A stretch of DNA of 64,000 nt from Methanobacteriaceae archaeon. Its GTDB lineage: Archaea > Methanobacteriota > Methanobacteria > Methanobacteriales > Methanobacteriaceae. Below are positions 29,100-39,439 of this stretch, one piece after another (the first letter of the stretch is position 1; every line of letters starts with the position of its first letter). The stretch covers positions 124,001-188,000 of the forward strand of contig JASEJD010000003.1 in NCBI GenBank assembly GCA_030016715.1. The letters are read 5' to 3'. The position numbers were made by a program, and so were the translations under genes. The notes below the pieces were generated by a model. The model was not told the origin of the DNA. It did no database searches and worked only from the letters and a program-made list of their open reading frames with translations.

Positions 29100-30911
29100 A
29101 TGCGATATGGTAATAAAGATATAAAAATAATTTTATTATGTTTACTTGGACTATTCATTGTTTTTTCATTTATAACACAAAGTAAAATTCTTATAATAAT
29201 TTTTATGATGATATTTTTAAGTTATGTTGCTTTTATTTTCTTTAATACTGAAGAAAAGGATTTTGAACTACCAACATATACATTAAAAATTTCTATGCTT
29301 GGGTTTTTAATATTATATTCCTTGAGTATAGTTTTAATTTATTTTTATTCACAAAGACCACTTTTATACTTTATATTGATTTCGATTTTAGCTGTGTTAT
29401 TAATTTTTCAAATATTTTCAGTTAATGCCTATAAAAATTCTAAATTTATCTTTTTAGAGATATTAGCACTAGGATTTAACAATATTATTAGTCAACATAT
29501 TTTTTATCCATTATATAACGGTTATAGAGATATATTATTCCATTATTTTGTTATAAATAAAACGGTTCAACATGCACATGTTTTTGAAGGTACACAATAT
29601 TTCCAATTCCCTTTTATACATATTTTTACGGCATTATCAAACATAATAACACAAATTTCTATTCAGCAAGTTTTTGTAATAATTTTGAGTCTAGTTTTTT
29701 TACTTTCATTAATTTTTATATATTATATTGGTACTAATTTGACTAAAAATAAACGATTTGGTCTGACTTGTGCTTTACTCTTAGCATGTTGTCAACCATT
29801 CATATTATGGGGAACTCAAATGACTCCAACATCATTTAGTTTTAGTTTAATGATGATAATAGTATACATCTTACTTAATAAGAAGCAAAGTTTTGCTTGG
29901 AGTTTTATACTAATTTTATTTGCAATATCTATGGTATTTAGTCATAATTTAGGTGTAATTGTAACATTAATTATTTTAGTTTTAATGAATATTGGAGACA
30001 TTATGCTAAAACGAATAAATAATGATCAATTTAAGATTCCTTTTAGCAATTATTTAGGATTTTTTGTTGTTTTAGCAATTTCTTATTGGTTATATTTATC
30101 ATTTACATTTTTTACATCTTTTTTTCAATCTCTTATTCCTATCTTACTTGGAGATTTACCAACTTTTTCCATTTCTAGTTCTGCTGCTAGATCTATAAAT
30201 CTTAATTATTATATTAGCAGCGGCATACTTATTTTTCTAGTTTTAATATTCATGTATCAAATTTTTAATAGTGAAACATATAAAAAATTCATAAAAACAG
30301 AATGGCTAAAAATTTTATTATGTTCTTCTGTTTTTTTTATATTTATTTTAAATATTATATTTAGGATTCCAATTGGGAAAAGTTTGTTAATAGATAGGTG
30401 GGAACTTTTTGGCATTCCTTTTATAATATTAATAGCAACTAATGCAGTATTTTTAATGAAAAAAAGAAATAAAATAGGCATATTCTTTATTTCTTCATTA
30501 ATTTTTAGTTTTTCCTTTTTTTCAGCAATTAGTGTGGCATATGACTCTTCACCACTAAATAATGATACAATAGGAACACCTTCGTCAGTATTTAAAGAAT
30601 CAGAACTTTATACTGGATATTTTATTAAAAAAAATATTAATGATAGTTTATTAACTGATTTTATCTATTCTAGTTATTTAATATATACACTTGAGATTAA
30701 TAATGTAATTTATGATATCTACTCATATAATGGAAATAGTTCCACATTTGTATTAATTAGAAAATTAGAATTGGAAAATAGAGGTTTAAACTTTGCAGGA
30801 ACAAAAAATGGAATGTTTAATGAAATCCTTATCTCAAAAAATGAAGTTCATAATTATATAAACTACAATCAAATCTACGATGATGGAAGTTCAGAAATTT
30901 ATAGGAAATAG
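29100..30911 (+). CDS. multi-spanning membrane protein, possible glycan polymerase or transferase
   Basis: 603 residues with about twelve to fourteen hydrophobic spans over residues 5-460, followed by a C-terminal outside domain of about 140 residues. Position and topology fit a GT39/GT-C-type transferase or a Wzy-like polymerase, but I see no diagnostic motif. YRDILFHYFVINKT near residue 150 is a loop where GT-C enzymes often hold acidic residues. It is followed 12 bases later by a GT4 gene. Confidence 0.6.
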   Translation: MRYGNKDIKIILLCLLGLFIVFSFITQSKILIIIFMMIFLSYVAFIFFNTEEKDFELPTYTLKISMLGFLILYSLSIVLIYFYSQRPLLYFILISILAVLLIFQIFSVNAYKNSKFIFLEILALGFNNIISQHIFYPLYNGYRDILFHYFVINKTVQHAHVFEGTQYFQFPFIHIFTALSNIITQISIQQVFVIILSLVFLLSLIFIYYIGTNLTKNKRFGLTCALLLACCQPFILWGTQMTPTSFSFSLMMIIVYILLNKKQSFAWSFILILFAISMVFSHNLGVIVTLIILVLMNIGDIMLKRINNDQFKIPFSNYLGFFVVLAISYWLYLSFTFFTSFFQSLIPILLGDLPTFSISSSAARSINLNYYISSGILIFLVLIFMYQIFNSETYKKFIKTEWLKILLCSSVFFIFILNIIFRIPIGKSLLIDRWELFGIPFIILIATNAVFLMKKRNKIGIFFISSLIFSFSFFSAISVAYDSSPLNNDTIGTPSSVFKESELYTGYFIKKNINDSLLTDFIYSSYLIYTLEINNVIYDIYSYNGNSSTFVLIRKLELENRGLNFAGTKNGMFNEILISKNEVHNYINYNQIYDDGSSEIYRK

Positions 30912-30923
30912 GAGCATATTCCA

Positions 30924-31961
30924 ATGAAAATTCTATTTAATTCTCGTGATAACTTATTTGATAATATTGGTGGAGATACCATACAAATTCTAAAGACAAG
31001 AGAATATCTTGAAAGATTAGGTTTAAGTATAGATATTAATGTACCATTTAGTACTAAAAAATATGATTTAATACATTTTTTTAACACTACAGGTCGATTT
31101 AATGATATTTATAATAAATGTAAAAAATATAAGTCATATGGGTATCCAATAGTGTTATCTCCAATTTATTGGGATTCAAAAATTATTTGGAAGTATTATA
31201 ATGGTTATAATTTTAAATCAAGATTTAAAATATATTTAAATAGATATTTATCTTCTCTTATGAATTTTATTGATAATAAACAAATGTCTCTAATGAAATT
31301 AGCTGATATATTACTTCCAAATTCAATTATTGAAAAAGAATTACTTATTAAAAAGTTTGGATTATCTAAAAATAAATTCCATATTGTATATAATGCTGTA
31401 GATAAAATGTTTTTTAATGCATCTGCAGAACATTTTTTAGATAAGTATGGATATAATAACTTTTTATTATATTGTGGTAGGATAGAACCTAGAAAGAATA
31501 CTCATTCTCTCCTAAAAGCTATTAATGATACTGATTTAATGTTAATTATCATAGGTCAATATAGTACTAAAGATGGCTATTTTTCTCATTGTAAAAAAAT
31601 TGCTAACAATAATGTTGAATTTATGGGACATATGTCTCAAAAAGAATTAATATCAGCTTATGCTGCAGCAAATACACACGTGCTACCTAGTTTTTATGAA
31701 ACTCCTGGTTTATCAAGTTTGGAAGCTGCTGCTGCTGGATGTAATATAGTATCGACTAATGTTGGTTCACCACAAGAATATTTTCATGATTTAGCTTATT
31801 ATTGTGATCCTGGAGATATTGATTCTATAAAATATGCAATTTTAAAATCTTATGGTAAAAATAAAAATAATAATCTAAGAAATCTAGTAATGAAATACAG
31901 TTGGGAAAATGCAGCTAAAGAAACATTAAAAGCTTATAATAATATTCTAAATAAAAATTAA
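30924..31961 (+). CDS. family 4 glycosyltransferase
   Basis: 345 residues. The N-terminal domain has GGDTIQILKTREYLERLG (the sugar-acceptor loop) and the C-terminal domain YCGRIEPRKNTHSLLKAI and PSFYETPGLSSLEAAAAGCNIVSTNVGSPQEYF. These are standard GT4 signatures. It lies in a two-gene unit with the membrane protein upstream and converges on the flippase gene. Confidence 0.85.
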   Translation: MKILFNSRDNLFDNIGGDTIQILKTREYLERLGLSIDINVPFSTKKYDLIHFFNTTGRFNDIYNKCKKYKSYGYPIVLSPIYWDSKIIWKYYNGYNFKSRFKIYLNRYLSSLMNFIDNKQMSLMKLADILLPNSIIEKELLIKKFGLSKNKFHIVYNAVDKMFFNASAEHFLDKYGYNNFLLYCGRIEPRKNTHSLLKAINDTDLMLIIIGQYSTKDGYFSHCKKIANNNVEFMGHMSQKELISAYAAANTHVLPSFYETPGLSSLEAAAAGCNIVSTNVGSPQEYFHDLAYYCDPGDIDSIKYAILKSYGKNKNNNLRNLVMKYSWENAAKETLKAYNNILNKN

Positions 31962-31963
31962 AG

Positions 31964-33400
31964 TTAATTCATTTCAAATATCTTTTTTAGGAGATTTAAA
32001 TCTTCATTGTCAAATAATTTAAAAACTATTATTAAAAAAATATATGTAAATACGCTAATTGTAACTAAAATACAAATATTTTTTATTCCAATGTAATTTA
32101 ATATGATGTACATAATAGTTCCAATAATGATTAATTTAACGATTATATGTGAAGAAATAATTATTTTAGTTTCTTTATAAACATAATAAGCTGCAATAAA
32201 ACTAACAACAAGTTCTGTCATTACTGTGCCGATAGCTGCCCCAATATAACTAAATGAAGGAATAAGAATTATATTTAAAATAATATTAAATATTAATCCA
32301 ATAATTGTGTATTTAAGAATAATCCTTTGTATTCCAATGCTTATTAAGCTAAAAGATAATAAACCCCCAATAAACATGAATAATAATGACCAAGAAATTA
32401 TTTGTAGTGCAAAAACAGATCCATTAAATTGTGGACCATAAACAAGGGGAATGATGTAACTTGAAAAAAAGGATAAATTTATTGCTATAAATAAACCTAT
32501 AATTAAAAGTAATTTAAAACCCTTAGAATATAATTTTTCAAAAGATTCCATTGAATATGGTTTGTAATATTTTGATAATAATGGAAAAATTGCACCCATA
32601 AATGCAGTAGGAATAAATAAAAAAGCTTCACTTATTCTATAAGCAGCATTGTATAATCCTATGGCTTCATTACCGTTAGGCGTTAACAAGGACAATAAAA
32701 TAGTGTCAATTCTAAAATATGCTACTACACATAAAGTTGATAACCCTAATGGTAAAGATTCTTTAATGAATGGTTTCCAAAAATTCAAATCGAATTCAAT
32801 TTTAGGTCTAATAAATTTTAAGGTACATACAATTAAGTTATATATTAAAACTACGGAAATTGATATAAAATATAATAGAGCAAAATAGGTAACATTTAAT
32901 TCATAATGAATTAATAACAGTGCCCCTGAAAATAGCATTAAACTGTTAATTATAATTCCTAAAGATTGATATTCCATTTTTTCATATGATTGGAAGACAG
33001 AATTAAATATTTGATTAAATGAATTAGCTATAACAAATAACATGGCTAAATAAACAGTAAATACAGTTTGATAAGGATAATTTGGAATATTAATTGTTAT
33101 AATAATTAATGCACTCACAATTATCGACAGAACCATTTTTATAGTTATTATGTTTCCCAGATATTTTTTTGTATAAGATTTTTTCTTTGATACTTCTCTT
33201 GTCATCAAGGTACTAAGTCCTAAATCATTTAAAACTCCAAAAATACCGGCAAAAGCAAGAGCAAATGAAAGGATACCAAAATTCTCTGCACCTAAATAAC
33301 GAGCAGTGAATGCTATGAATAAAAAACCCAGAGCATAGTTTAAAATTTGAGCTATAACCAAAACACTAGTATTCTTTGCTATTCTTTGTATTGTATTCAT
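31964..33400 (-). CDS. oligosaccharide flippase (Wzx/RfbX-like)
   Basis: 478 residues with about twelve to fourteen membrane spans. It starts IQRIAKNTSVLVIAQILNYALGFLFIAFTARYLGAENFGILSFALAF, the typical opening of the polysaccharide exporters of the MOP superfamily (split here only for reading: the key parts are ARYLG and the N-terminal helix). It should flip lipid-linked oligosaccharide across the membrane. It closes the glycan island, confirming that the cluster makes an exported glycan. Confidence 0.85.
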   Translation of the reverse strand: MNTIQRIAKNTSVLVIAQILNYALGFLFIAFTARYLGAENFGILSFALAFAGIFGVLNDLGLSTLMTREVSKKKSYTKKYLGNIITIKMVLSIIVSALIIITINIPNYPYQTVFTVYLAMLFVIANSFNQIFNSVFQSYEKMEYQSLGIIINSLMLFSGALLLIHYELNVTYFALLYFISISVVLIYNLIVCTLKFIRPKIEFDLNFWKPFIKESLPLGLSTLCVVAYFRIDTILLSLLTPNGNEAIGLYNAAYRISEAFLFIPTAFMGAIFPLLSKYYKPYSMESFEKLYSKGFKLLLIIGLFIAINLSFFSSYIIPLVYGPQFNGSVFALQIISWSLLFMFIGGLLSFSLISIGIQRIILKYTIIGLIFNIILNIILIPSFSYIGAAIGTVMTELVVSFIAAYYVYKETKIIISSHIIVKLIIIGTIMYIILNYIGIKNICILVTISVFTYIFLIIVFKLFDNEDLNLLKKIFEMN

Positions 33401-34244
33401 GGATACACCATATTAATTATAAAAATTGGATTATATTTTAGATAGGTAATTCATTTATTTTTTTTATTTGTTGACATTAAATTAATTCTATTGGTATTAA
33501 TTTAGTTACATATTACTAGCTTGAACGAATCAATTTTAACTAATGAAGTTAATATATTATATTTCATGAGTAAAAAACCTTCCATGAAAATTGAAAAATT
33601 GATTACAAGTGAAAAACTCAAAAAAGATTCTGCAAAAATCATTGATTTAACTTTATAAATAACCATTAAAATTAATGTACTATTTAATTTATTAAATTTT
33701 CCGAATCTATCCATATACATAGGTAATGCTGAGTAAATGCAATTTATATGTGAAATGATGTCTTTCCCGTTATAAAATATTATTCATCATTAAAAAAACT
33801 TTTCCACGCGCTAAAATGAACCGATATCCGGATGAAAGATTTAACATCTGCGTCTACGATCCCGTTGTAAGTTTTTTCTGTCCTTTCCGATTTGAATTTA
33901 AAAATTGAGGCAATTATATAGATAGCTTTACCAAAAAAATCAGCCAAGTTTTAAACTAGACGGGGGTTAAATGAAAATAAGCTCTCCTAAGATCCATAAA
34001 CTTCAGAAAATAGGCTTATAATAGGGATATTGCCATATTCAGCCAGTAAATTGAAAATTTTTTGTTTATTTTAAAAATAATAATATAAAGATAATATAAA
34101 GATAATTTCTATTAACTTTGTTTTTTTATATTTTTTTCTATGAGTTTTTTTGGTGTTGTTGGTTTTTAAGCTTTTTTTGCTTATATTTCCCTTTATTTAC
34201 CTCATTTTATCTCTTTTTTCACCTATTTTTTTTGATAGCGTCCG
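33401..34244. other. gene-free AT-rich region
   Basis: About 840 bases without a gene I can support. A less AT-rich patch near 33800-33900 reads TYNGIVDADVKSFIR on the minus strand and may be a coding relic. T-rich DNA at 34120-34235 precedes the transposase remains. Confidence 0.4.
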
Positions 34245-35322
34245 CTAGGATGTGTTTTTTTGGGTTAATGTGAGTAGTTGTAGGAGGTTGTATGATAGGC
34301 AGTTGAAAATGTTTTTGGTGTGTATTCGCAGTGTGGTGGTGACTTTTTGATGGCCTGAATGGAATATGTTTTTGATCACAGCATAAGGTCGTTCTCCTGG
34401 TGCTCTTTTTCTTGTTATGCGTTTATTGCGCATCTTATCACGTATTCCTAGTTTATGGCCCCTGGTGCCTCGCTGCATGGTGGCGTTATGTCCTTTGCAG
34501 GGCGCGCCAAAATATCCACGGTCACGATACACTACTTCTCCTGGCTATGATAGGTCTATTTGACTGTCATGGACGGATACAGTTGTAGTTTCTATTTTTA
34601 TTATCTAACCATAGTTAATATCTGCTTTACTATGAAGTTTGTAGCCATAATGGGATTTTACACCTTTTTTAGTCCAAGTACCCTCTTTGTTCATCCGGGT
34701 TTTTGGCTGAGGCCCTTGGGGTTCATCCACTTTTTTATGCCCCGGATCAGCAGTTATGAAAGTGGCATCTTGTACCACGCCTTCTTTAACCTTTAAACCC
34801 TACTCGTTAATTTGCTTTTCCAGTTCCGCCCGATTTCCTAGTCTTTACCTGTTTCCCTCAGCCGTTCCCGGAAAAACCAGACTGTGGAACGGTCTGGTAT
34901 AACTTCCGGAAATCCAAGGAACTTCCGGAAGGATATACGGTCAGTAGCTTGTCTTTCCAGCTCCGGATCTGATAAACCATACCAAGATTGTAAAACCAAC
35001 ATCTTAATCATAACCACTTCATCATTATTCGGCCTCCCACCTCGTTCTGACTTGTTATTATACATATCTTTAATGATCGGGCGGAAATTCTCCCAATCAA
35101 TCAAAGGTTCAATCTTTGCTAGTTTATCACCAAGTTTTTCAATACGCGCATACTCCCGGTCCAGAACAAAATCATTTAAAGACTTCATAATAATCCATTA
35201 ACCCCAATACCATATAAAACTTTCCATTACAAGATTTAAAGAATAAAACATATCAATAACATTTCCAAAAACTATAAAAATCCAATAAATCAAAGAAGTT
35301 TATAGAAATTCTCTATTGTTAT
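34245..35322 (-). mobile_element. broken IS5-family element
   Basis: The transposase reads on the minus strand in pieces. Codons from 35188 down to about 34838 give the N-terminal DUF772 domain (GRPNNDEVVMIKMLVLQSWYGLSD...RISFRKFLG...DRSTVWFFRERL). A frame change follows, then DATFITADPGHKKVDEPQGP, KKGVKSHYGYKLHSKADINYG, stop, ETTTVSVHDSQIDLS, stop, and finally YRDRGYFG...RAPGERPYAVIKNIF to about 34245. At least two stops and one frameshift make it dead. The region upstream of the start to about 35322 is shared with the relic at 15060-15340. Terminal inverted repeats were not found. Confidence 0.8.
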
Positions 35323-35410
35323 AATATATGGTCTTAAAAATTAAATGATATGGATAAATTTAGTTTGTGTAAAAATATAATCAAGATAGTAAAATGAGGG
35401 TTGTGATATT

Positions 35411-36337
35411 GTGAAGAGATGGTTGTTATCGATTCATGATAATTCAGATTCTTATGATATAGATAAAAACGATAATTTTACATTTTATAATGATAAGTTT
35501 GCTAAAAAAGGCGATTTGATTGTAATATACAGAGGGTCTCCTTTAACCTGCTTTTCCCATTTTTTCACAGTAAAAAGATCGAATAAGTATCAGTATCATA
35601 CTTCAAACCAAGATAAATATGAAATAGAAATTTTTAATAAATTTAAGTTACCGGTACCTATTCAACTACAGCAATTAAAAGATAGAAATATTTTAGAGGG
35701 ATGGATGACTAAATTTGCCGATGGATTGTATGAAATCCCCCGTGATATGTGGATCAAGTTTATGGACCTTGTTTTTGAGAAAAATTCAGATTTCATTGCA
35801 ATGAAATCCAATAAACTCCCTGGAACTCGATGCATAACTGATTTTCTGGACATTGAGCTTATTTTTGATGAAGTTATTAAATATGATGGGCTAAAATCTG
35901 ATAATTCAAACTGTTGCCAGGTTCCTCTTAATGAAGTTGCAACCGAATCAATGATTATAAGGCCTATTTTAAGATCTTTAGGTTGGAATACATCTGATCC
36001 TTGCCAAGTTCGCCAAGAATATGGCATCGGACGGAAAAAAGTGGATTATGCTCTAATAAATGGTAAATCTTTAAAAGCATTTATTGAAGTCAAAAATTTC
36101 AATGAGGATTTAAAACCGGTTCATGAAGAACAACTAATTGACTATTGTTACCTTAAAAAAGTTAATAGAGGAATCTTGACCAATGGAAGCCAATGGATAT
36201 TCTACAATTTCAACTTCGACGAATCAAAATACATACCTCATAAAGAAAAAATCCATGAGATAACAGTTTCAAAAAGAAATAAGAAGCAACTAAAAAAAAT
36301 TTTGTTTAATCACATATCTAGAAACTCTTTGATCTAA
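35411..36337 (+). CDS. putative nuclease: EVE-like domain plus HsdR-N/PD-(D/E)XK domain
   Basis: 308 residues from GTG 35411. Residues 1-125 look like an EVE/PUA-type reader domain (W4, KKGDLIVIYRG at 32-42, FFTV). Residues about 170-300 match the HsdR N-terminal nuclease fold: E179 in ATESMIIRPILRSLGW, D212 in VDYAL, E226 and K228 in FIEVKNFNEDL, then a Gln helix (EEQLIDYCY) and GILTNGSQWIFYNF. These are the residues of a PD-(D/E)XK active site. No helicase or methylase gene is adjacent. A restriction enzyme directed at modified DNA is possible; the EVE call is tentative. Confidence 0.6.
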   Translation: MKRWLLSIHDNSDSYDIDKNDNFTFYNDKFAKKGDLIVIYRGSPLTCFSHFFTVKRSNKYQYHTSNQDKYEIEIFNKFKLPVPIQLQQLKDRNILEGWMTKFADGLYEIPRDMWIKFMDLVFEKNSDFIAMKSNKLPGTRCITDFLDIELIFDEVIKYDGLKSDNSNCCQVPLNEVATESMIIRPILRSLGWNTSDPCQVRQEYGIGRKKVDYALINGKSLKAFIEVKNFNEDLKPVHEEQLIDYCYLKKVNRGILTNGSQWIFYNFNFDESKYIPHKEKIHEITVSKRNKKQLKKILFNHISRNSLI

Positions 36338-36703
36338 TTGAATATATTAATAATTTTATTGACTTAACTACTAATTATTGACTTGTTGCAAAGTCTACAA
36401 ATCCGTCTTCCCTTTTGTAATTGATAAATTAGATACATAGAGTGAATCCTACCGGAAAATCATCAACTTTTTAATGTGGGCCTGTTTAATAGAAGTTTCA
36501 CTTACGAGTTTACTCTTTTTTAGAATAAAGGGACACTTTAGGGTTGGGTGTTCTGGATATTTATTGGTATCAGATTGAATAATTAACTTATTGTGGAGTA
36601 TTTTGATACTTTTTGAATTGTAATTGCTTGTTTTAATTTGGAATTCAATGGGTAACATCACCTTTAAATATCTATAATAACATATACTAATACAGATTCT
36701 ATA
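36338..36703. other. intergenic region before the TetR gene
   Basis: About 370 bases with no supportable ORF or RNA. It contains the TetR promoter region; the T-run at 36511-36519 is not obviously functional. Confidence 0.4.
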
Positions 36704-36720
36704 TAGACTGGTCATTATAA
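36704..36720 (+). promoter_or_regulatory. candidate TetR operator
   Basis: TAGACTGGTCATTATAA lies 17 bases before the TetR start. It resembles the LmrA/YxaF-type box (TAGACCAGTC core) bound by TetR regulators of the same subgroup in Bacillus, recalled from the literature. Its place at the promoter fits autorepression. Confidence 0.45.
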
Positions 36721-36736
36721 TTTTGGTTGTGGTAAC

Positions 36737-37327
36737 ATGGATGAAGAAATAAGTACCCGGGACAGGATAATTAACACTGCAACACGCCTTTTCCAACTAC
36801 AAGGTTATCATGCCACTGGATTGAACCAGATTTTAAAAGAAAGTAATGCTCCCAAAGGTTCTCTATATTATTATTTTCCAAAGGGAAAAGAAGAACTTGC
36901 TTTAGAATGTATAAACTTAACCGAGGTCCTGGTTGAAAAAACAATAAGGGAGAAACTGGTAAAAATTGATGACCCTGTTGAATCCATCAGAAACTTCATT
37001 GAAGAGATTATAGGCAATACAAATCTTGAAAAAAACGAAAAACTTTCCCTAAACAGCATCAAAATAGTTTCTGTAAATTTAATTGCATTGGAAACATCTT
37101 CAACTAATGAAACATTAAGAAAAGCATGCCAATCAGCATTTAACACTTGGCGAAATGTTTACACCGAGAAACTATTGGAGGGAGGTTTCAACAAAGAAAA
37201 GGCAGAGACCCTGGGAATGGTTATCGAATCCATGGTTGAAGGAGCTATAGTTTTGTCTTTAACAACAAAAAGTGACACACCCCTACTTAAAATTGCAGAA
37301 CAAATCCCCTTTATACTAGATCAATAA
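36737..37327 (+). CDS. TetR/AcrR-family transcriptional regulator (LmrA/YxaF-like)
   Basis: 196 residues. Residues 8-55 are the TetR helix-turn-helix: TRDRIINTATRLFQLQGYHATGLNQIL and APKGSLYYYFPKGKEELA (the KGSLYYYF recognition helix). The rest is a helical ligand-binding domain with the LmrA/YxaF-like ending. It probably represses itself through the upstream box. No efflux pump is adjacent; the following 97-residue gene may be its target. Such regulators are common in bacteria and often horizontally acquired by methanogens. Confidence 0.85.
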   Translation: MDEEISTRDRIINTATRLFQLQGYHATGLNQILKESNAPKGSLYYYFPKGKEELALECINLTEVLVEKTIREKLVKIDDPVESIRNFIEEIIGNTNLEKNEKLSLNSIKIVSVNLIALETSSTNETLRKACQSAFNTWRNVYTEKLLEGGFNKEKAETLGMVIESMVEGAIVLSLTTKSDTPLLKIAEQIPFILDQ

Positions 37328-37404
37328 TTTTATAATACAACCAGAATTAAAACCTTGAGAATATCAAAAATTCAGGATAAAATAAAAAAAGGAGAAAGAA
37401 AAAA

Positions 37405-37698
37405 ATGACCTCTACAAACTTTTCAAAAAAATTAGTGGAAATATCAAATGTAATAGCAGAAAATGGTGGTGGAATAAGCTATATTCACAATAAAAATAAT
37501 AATTACATTATTGGAACACCAGAATACAGTGAAAAAATAGTTCAATATTTAAATAAAACAATAAAAACTTGGAAGGGCAGCGAGGCCATCTTAGCAAACT
37601 TAAAGAAGAGAAAAGTGAGAAATAAACAGAAAAAATCCAAAGAACAATCCAATGATATTTTTCTCTGGACAATTCCCATAACCGAAAATATAATTTAA
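37405..37698 (+). CDS. small hypothetical protein
   Basis: 97 residues, no signal or membrane segment; the C-terminal part (residues 65-85) is very Lys-rich. GGAG upstream supports ATG 37405. I do not recognise it. It follows the TetR gene by 77 bases and could be in its regulon. Confidence 0.5.
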   Translation: MTSTNFSKKLVEISNVIAENGGGISYIHNKNNNYIIGTPEYSEKIVQYLNKTIKTWKGSEAILANLKKRKVRNKQKKSKEQSNDIFLWTIPITENII

Positions 37699-38106
37699 AT
37701 GTTAAGGCTTACAATTGCCACATTAAATCCAAATCAGCATATATAATATATGAATAAACAGGCTTTAATAAAAAAATAGCATATAAATACACCCCCCATC
37801 CTTTATTGATTATGAATAAAAATAGTGTAATTTAGGTGCATAGTTTCCATATTAAAAACTGTTGTTTGGAAAAATCCCTGGCTTTAAATCAACTTTGCCA
37901 TCTTCTATTCCATCAATATTCAACGTCTAAAGCCTCTTTTTCCAGTAATCTATACATTTTAAAGAATAAAAGTTTATACAAGATTTAAAGGAGATTAGCT
38001 CCTCAGAATGATTAATAAAATTAGGAAAGCTAATTCCATAATTTTTTAAAATTATTATAAAAGTAAATAATAAATTTCACAGTCTTTTAAGACTAAAGGT
38101 GATTAA
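37699..38106. other. intergenic region
   Basis: About 400 AT-rich bases with no gene seen. AGTCTTTTAAGACT at 38083-38096 is a perfect palindrome just ahead of the next gene, and could be an operator. Confidence 0.4.
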
Positions 38107-38757
38107 ATGAGCTATCTAATCTGCGGTAAATGCAAGACATACTACAAACTGGAACCAGGCGAATCTAGGAAGGACTATATGGATAAATGCCGCTGCGGCG
38201 CAAAACTTAGATACGTTGAAAACCTGGACATCGTGGACCCCAACTGGAGACCAGTACAATTTAGGAAAAAACCAACCAAAAAGGAAGTCCTAAAAGAGAA
38301 GTTCCAAGTAATTACCTCCATCCCTACCAATATTAAAAACCGTTTAATCCGATTTAAAAATAACCTCCAGTACAGACTCCAAAGACAGAGAAACTGGAAT
38401 CATAGCCCTAATTACGGCCCGCAAAATGTGGGTATGGCCTCCATCTTAAATGAACTCAACCTCAAAAACATCCGCTGGGAGGTAGTTCTACCTGCAGCAC
38501 TGGCCATAACCGCTATATACGCATTTACCACAGGAATCTTCACCCTATTAATACTGTTAATATTAGTAGGGCTGGGATACTTCTTCAACAACCAGGTCTT
38601 AGGAGTGAAAAATGGATTAATTACTGGTGCCATCTCCTTTTTCATGGGAAGTCTCCTCACAGGTTCATATCTCTTGTTAATACCATTAACCATTGTTGGA
38701 GCAATAAACGGGGCAGTATGTGGATGGATCGGGGGATACCTGAAAACCAGGATATGA
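38107..38757 (+). CDS. zinc-ribbon membrane protein
   Basis: 216 residues. Residues 6-36 hold two Cys pairs (CGKCKTYY and CRCGAKL), a zinc ribbon. Residues about 125-215 contain three or four hydrophobic spans with Gly-rich turns. Proteins with a ribbon plus a Gly-rich membrane bundle are common in Methanobacteriales and have no known function. Part of its end is copied in broken form at 39440-39547. Confidence 0.65.
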   Translation: MSYLICGKCKTYYKLEPGESRKDYMDKCRCGAKLRYVENLDIVDPNWRPVQFRKKPTKKEVLKEKFQVITSIPTNIKNRLIRFKNNLQYRLQRQRNWNHSPNYGPQNVGMASILNELNLKNIRWEVVLPAALAITAIYAFTTGIFTLLILLILVGLGYFFNNQVLGVKNGLITGAISFFMGSLLTGSYLLLIPLTIVGAINGAVCGWIGGYLKTRI

Positions 38758-38779
38758 TATTTCAGAGGGGGGTTATATT

Positions 38780-39382
38780 ATGTTTTGTGCAAATTGTGGA
38801 GCAGAACACCTAAAAGGTGTTGATTTGTGTGGTAACTGTGGGAATAAGTTAACCAGGCCAGGTTTAAAGGATCAAGTTTTTCATGGTGCTGGTAATGCAG
38901 GAGCTATTACCTGTCCCCATTGTAGGAATAGTGAAGATAATAAAAATTTCTGCGTTAAATGTGGCTACAACTTAAATGATGTTTTAGGATATTTTCCACC
39001 AAAAGGTGGATTTTCCGATGACCAGTATTATCTGGAACTAAATAAAAATTATTTGAAAGTACAAAAGCATATCCAGAGTGAGTTCGACTCAACCTGGTTT
39101 GAATTTACCTTTATTTATGAAAAGATTGAAAATTTTGAAATCAAGGTATGCAAAAAGACAAAGAAACTTGCAATACCTATATTATCAGCAAAAACATCCA
39201 CTTATCCCTGTCTAAAATTTACATATAATGAAGATCTCCAATGGGAATCCTATCCATTAAAGCTATTCTGTGATGGGAAAAATTCCATAAAAATACCAGT
39301 AAATGAAAAGTATGTTTCAGAAATAAATAATATCATAAGCTCTAAGCTTAATTTGAAAAATAATAACCCCCTAATTAAGTAA
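38780..39382 (+). CDS. double zinc-ribbon protein
   Basis: 200 residues. The start FCANCGAEHLKGVDLCGNCG and then CPHCRNSEDNKNFCVKCG near residue 52 are two zinc ribbons. The C-terminal 120 residues are soluble and unassigned; they may bind protein or lipid. It lies 22 bases after the zinc-ribbon membrane protein, so the two are probably an operon. Confidence 0.65.
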   Translation: MFCANCGAEHLKGVDLCGNCGNKLTRPGLKDQVFHGAGNAGAITCPHCRNSEDNKNFCVKCGYNLNDVLGYFPPKGGFSDDQYYLELNKNYLKVQKHIQSEFDSTWFEFTFIYEKIENFEIKVCKKTKKLAIPILSAKTSTYPCLKFTYNEDLQWESYPLKLFCDGKNSIKIPVNEKYVSEINNIISSKLNLKNNNPLIK

Positions 39383-39439
39383 TATATTCCTTATTTAGAA
39401 CTATAATCTTAATAATTTTATCCTTCAATCAATTTTTTT

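Noticed and set aside
33502-33720. 72-codon minus-strand ORF between flippase and transposase remains
   Set aside because: Low-complexity AT-rich DNA, no Shine-Dalgarno and no recognisable motif.
34245-34532. Intact small transposase gene
   Set aside because: It is the C-terminal piece of an IS5 transposase whose upstream frame contains stops and a frameshift.
36449-36796. 115-codon minus-strand ORF upstream of the TetR gene
   Set aside because: It overlaps the TetR start and operator-like box, and its composition does not look like coding sequence.
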